Origin: Affinundibacterium fentianense | GTDB lineage: Bacteria > Pseudomonadota > Gammaproteobacteria > Burkholderiales > Burkholderiaceae_D | NCBI RefSeq assembly: GCF_018139545.1 | Contig: NZ_JAGSPJ010000001.1 | Coordinates: forward strand, 548,566 to 612,565 | Reading direction: 5' to 3' | Length of the DNA: 64,000 bases | Shown: one piece after another, positions 62,792 to 64,000 of the stretch | Numbering within the stretch: the first letter of the stretch is position 1 | Layout of the letters: each line of letters opens with the position of its first letter | Made by a program: the position numbers and the translations under genes | Notes under the pieces: generated by a model | Told to the model about the DNA's origin: nothing | The model's database searches: none | The model's input: the letters and a program-made list of their open reading frames with translations, nothing else

Positions 62792-64000
62792 TTATACCAA
62801 ACTTACGGTCGCATCCTTCAAACTAGCAATAGGCTGCAACGTCTGGCCTGCTGTTCCAAACTGCGCATTTGAAACAAGATTGAGCGCAGGAGTCATACTA
62901 AAGCCAGACAAATTGCCTGTCTTTGCATACTGATAGGCTAGATCACCACCTATCGCCGCGGTGTCACTGCTGTTCAAATAAAATTCCAGCAATGACGACG
63001 ACAATGCCCAACTTGTTATGGAAGAATTTGCTGCTCTGGCTTGATCGAATTTGGTCACCAATCCATCAAAATTGAATTGCTCAATTTTTTTGTTATTGAG
63101 TTTATTAGTGGATGCCGCGTTGTAGTCCGTTGTGCCTTCGATCACCACTTGCAGATTCGCAATGCTGTGATTGTTGACGTTGGCGTACCAGTCTTTCATG
63201 GTAAGCTGTTCGCTCGTGCCTGTGACTAAGATCAAATCATTGCCTGACTTCTTGAATAGTAAATCAGCATATTTGATGCCTTTACCTAGCGACAGTGAAT
63301 TGTCTCTGCCTGTGCTGGCATTCACAATATCCATGCCGTCGCCACGATTGAAGGCGATAACATCCGCTCCTGCGTTCGGGGAGATCGTATCGTTACCTGC
63401 TCCGCCAATCAAGGTATCGTCACCACCATTACCAGTCAAAGTATCGTTATCTGCCCCACCATCTAGTACGTCATTGAATCCCGCTCCCGTCAAGATATCC
63501 GAACCAGCCAATCCATTGATACGATTTGCTGCATCTGTAACACCCGTCAGATTATCAACTCCACTTGTTCCATTTACCGTGATTTTTGACGTGATGACGC
63601 CATAGTCCCATATCCTCCCATCAGCAAATTTCACTTGCTCTACTGTGCCGTAATTTGTATTCCCGTAAAAGTAGTTCGGAATACGAATCGAATCAGTCCC
63701 ACCGAAACTTAATATCAAATCATTTGCGGATCGGGACAATACGACCATCTCAGGTGTTATGGCGGCACCCAATTGCAATATATCTCCGCCTTGATTAGAA
63801 CTCTCGTTCAATGTATCGACACCATCACCGACATTAAACTGGAAGGTATCATTCCCAGATCCACCATTGAGGGTGTCGTTACCTGCTCCGCCAATCAAGG
63901 TGTCGTCACCACCATTACCAGTCAAAGTATCGTTATCTGCCCCACCATCTAGTACGTCATTGAATCCCGCTCCCGTCAAGATATCCGAACCAGCCAATCC
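62792..64000 (-). CDS. Second RTX protein, C-terminal part (gene runs off the right edge)
   Basis: At least 402 residues; the ATG at 63997 is not a true start because the repeat array continues past the edge. RTX nonapeptides (GGADNDTLTGNGGDDTLIGG and similar) alternate with spacer domains (FQFNVGDGVDTLN, AITPEMVVLSRSANDLILSFGG, quoted in part). The final ~160 residues (KGIKYADLLFKKSGNDLILV ... NLKDATVSLV) are almost the same as those of the island RTX protein. The shared end suggests the same type I secretion signal. The stop lies only 42 bp from the IS element. Confidence 0.9.
   Translation of the reverse strand, partial: GLAGSDILTGAGFNDVLDGGADNDTLTGNGGDDTLIGGAGNDTLNGGSGNDTFQFNVGDGVDTLNESSNQGGDILQLGAAITPEMVVLSRSANDLILSFGGTDSIRIPNYFYGNTNYGTVEQVKFADGRIWDYGVITSKITVNGTSGVDNLTGVTDAANRINGLAGSDILTGAGFNDVLDGGADNDTLTGNGGDDTLIGGAGNDTISPNAGADVIAFNRGDGMDIVNASTGRDNSLSLGKGIKYADLLFKKSGNDLILVTGTSEQLTMKDWYANVNNHSIANLQVVIEGTTDYNAASTNKLNNKKIEQFNFDGLVTKFDQARAANSSITSWALSSSLLEFYLNSSDTAAIGGDLAYQYAKTGNLSGFSMTPALNLVSNAQFGTAGQTLQPIASLKDATVSLV
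63391..64000 (-). repeat. 486-bp tandem repeat in the second RTX gene
   Basis: The 124 bases at 63391-63514 recur at 63877-64000 with one difference, exactly 486 bp (162 codons) apart. This indicates a recent tandem duplication that probably continues beyond the window. Confidence 0.85.

Noticed and set aside
63995..63997. Apparent start codon of the second RTX gene
   Set aside because: The preceding unit of the 486-bp repeat shows that the same Leu-Ala-Gly-Ser context is internal; the gene continues past the edge.

Overview
The window looks like chromosomal DNA of a low-GC betaproteobacterium of the order Burkholderiales. An Oxalobacteraceae-like host, perhaps Undibacterium, is my inference from the gene content: Kup, LysC, RpiA, an FdxA plus thioredoxin-reductase-like ferredoxin-NADP reductase pair, an intracellular polyhydroxybutyrate depolymerase, and giant RTX proteins. 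No 16S rRNA gene is present to confirm this.

The left 35 kb is an integrated genomic island. It lies between a 14-bp duplicate of the 3' end of tRNA-Ser(GCT) at 763-776 and the intact tRNA gene at 35853-35944. To its left is the 5' end of kup. Just inside the left end sits a tyrosine recombinase (951-2162). The right end carries an AlpA-like factor and an integrase-like protein whose catalytic residues appear lost. Matching tandem 12-bp repeats occur just inside both ends. The cargo has four blocks. (1) A type I secretion locus: HlyB-like ABC transporter, HlyD-like adaptor, a small membrane protein, and a 2981-residue RTX protein with an N-terminal cysteine-peptidase-like domain. (2) Small membrane or secreted proteins and an XRE regulator. 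(3) A phage/ICE-like recombination module (Cys-rich gp3-like protein, YqaJ exonuclease, DUF932). (4) A six-gene putative conflict system at 23368-31129: a phosphoribosyltransferase-like protein, two ORC/CDC6-type ATPases, a Rossmann-like protein of unknown role, a gamma-class adenine methyltransferase, and a HEPN-like protein with an R-x4-H motif. Two Inovirus-Gp2-like replication proteins follow.

From 35.9 to 54.6 kb the content is mostly ordinary core genome: lysC, a DUF1415 gene, rpiA, srkA, a YecA-like gene, an acyl-CoA-binding protein, a 2-hydroxyacid dehydrogenase, fdxA and its reductase. A signalling cluster follows (HD-GYP response regulator, 1445-residue hybrid kinase, and a divergent REC-Hpt protein), then phaZ, an NlpC/P60 peptidase and a patatin-like lipoprotein.

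From 55 to 60.4 kb there is a tightly coupled MacB-type efflux operon with an unusual double-adaptor protein. Two diverged copies of a ~88-bp repeat flank it. The right edge holds a small membrane protein, an IS3-family element and the 3' end of a second RTX gene. The C-terminal ~160 residues of that second RTX protein are nearly identical to those of the island RTX protein, so both probably use the same type I secretion machinery. No tolC-like outer-membrane gene is visible.
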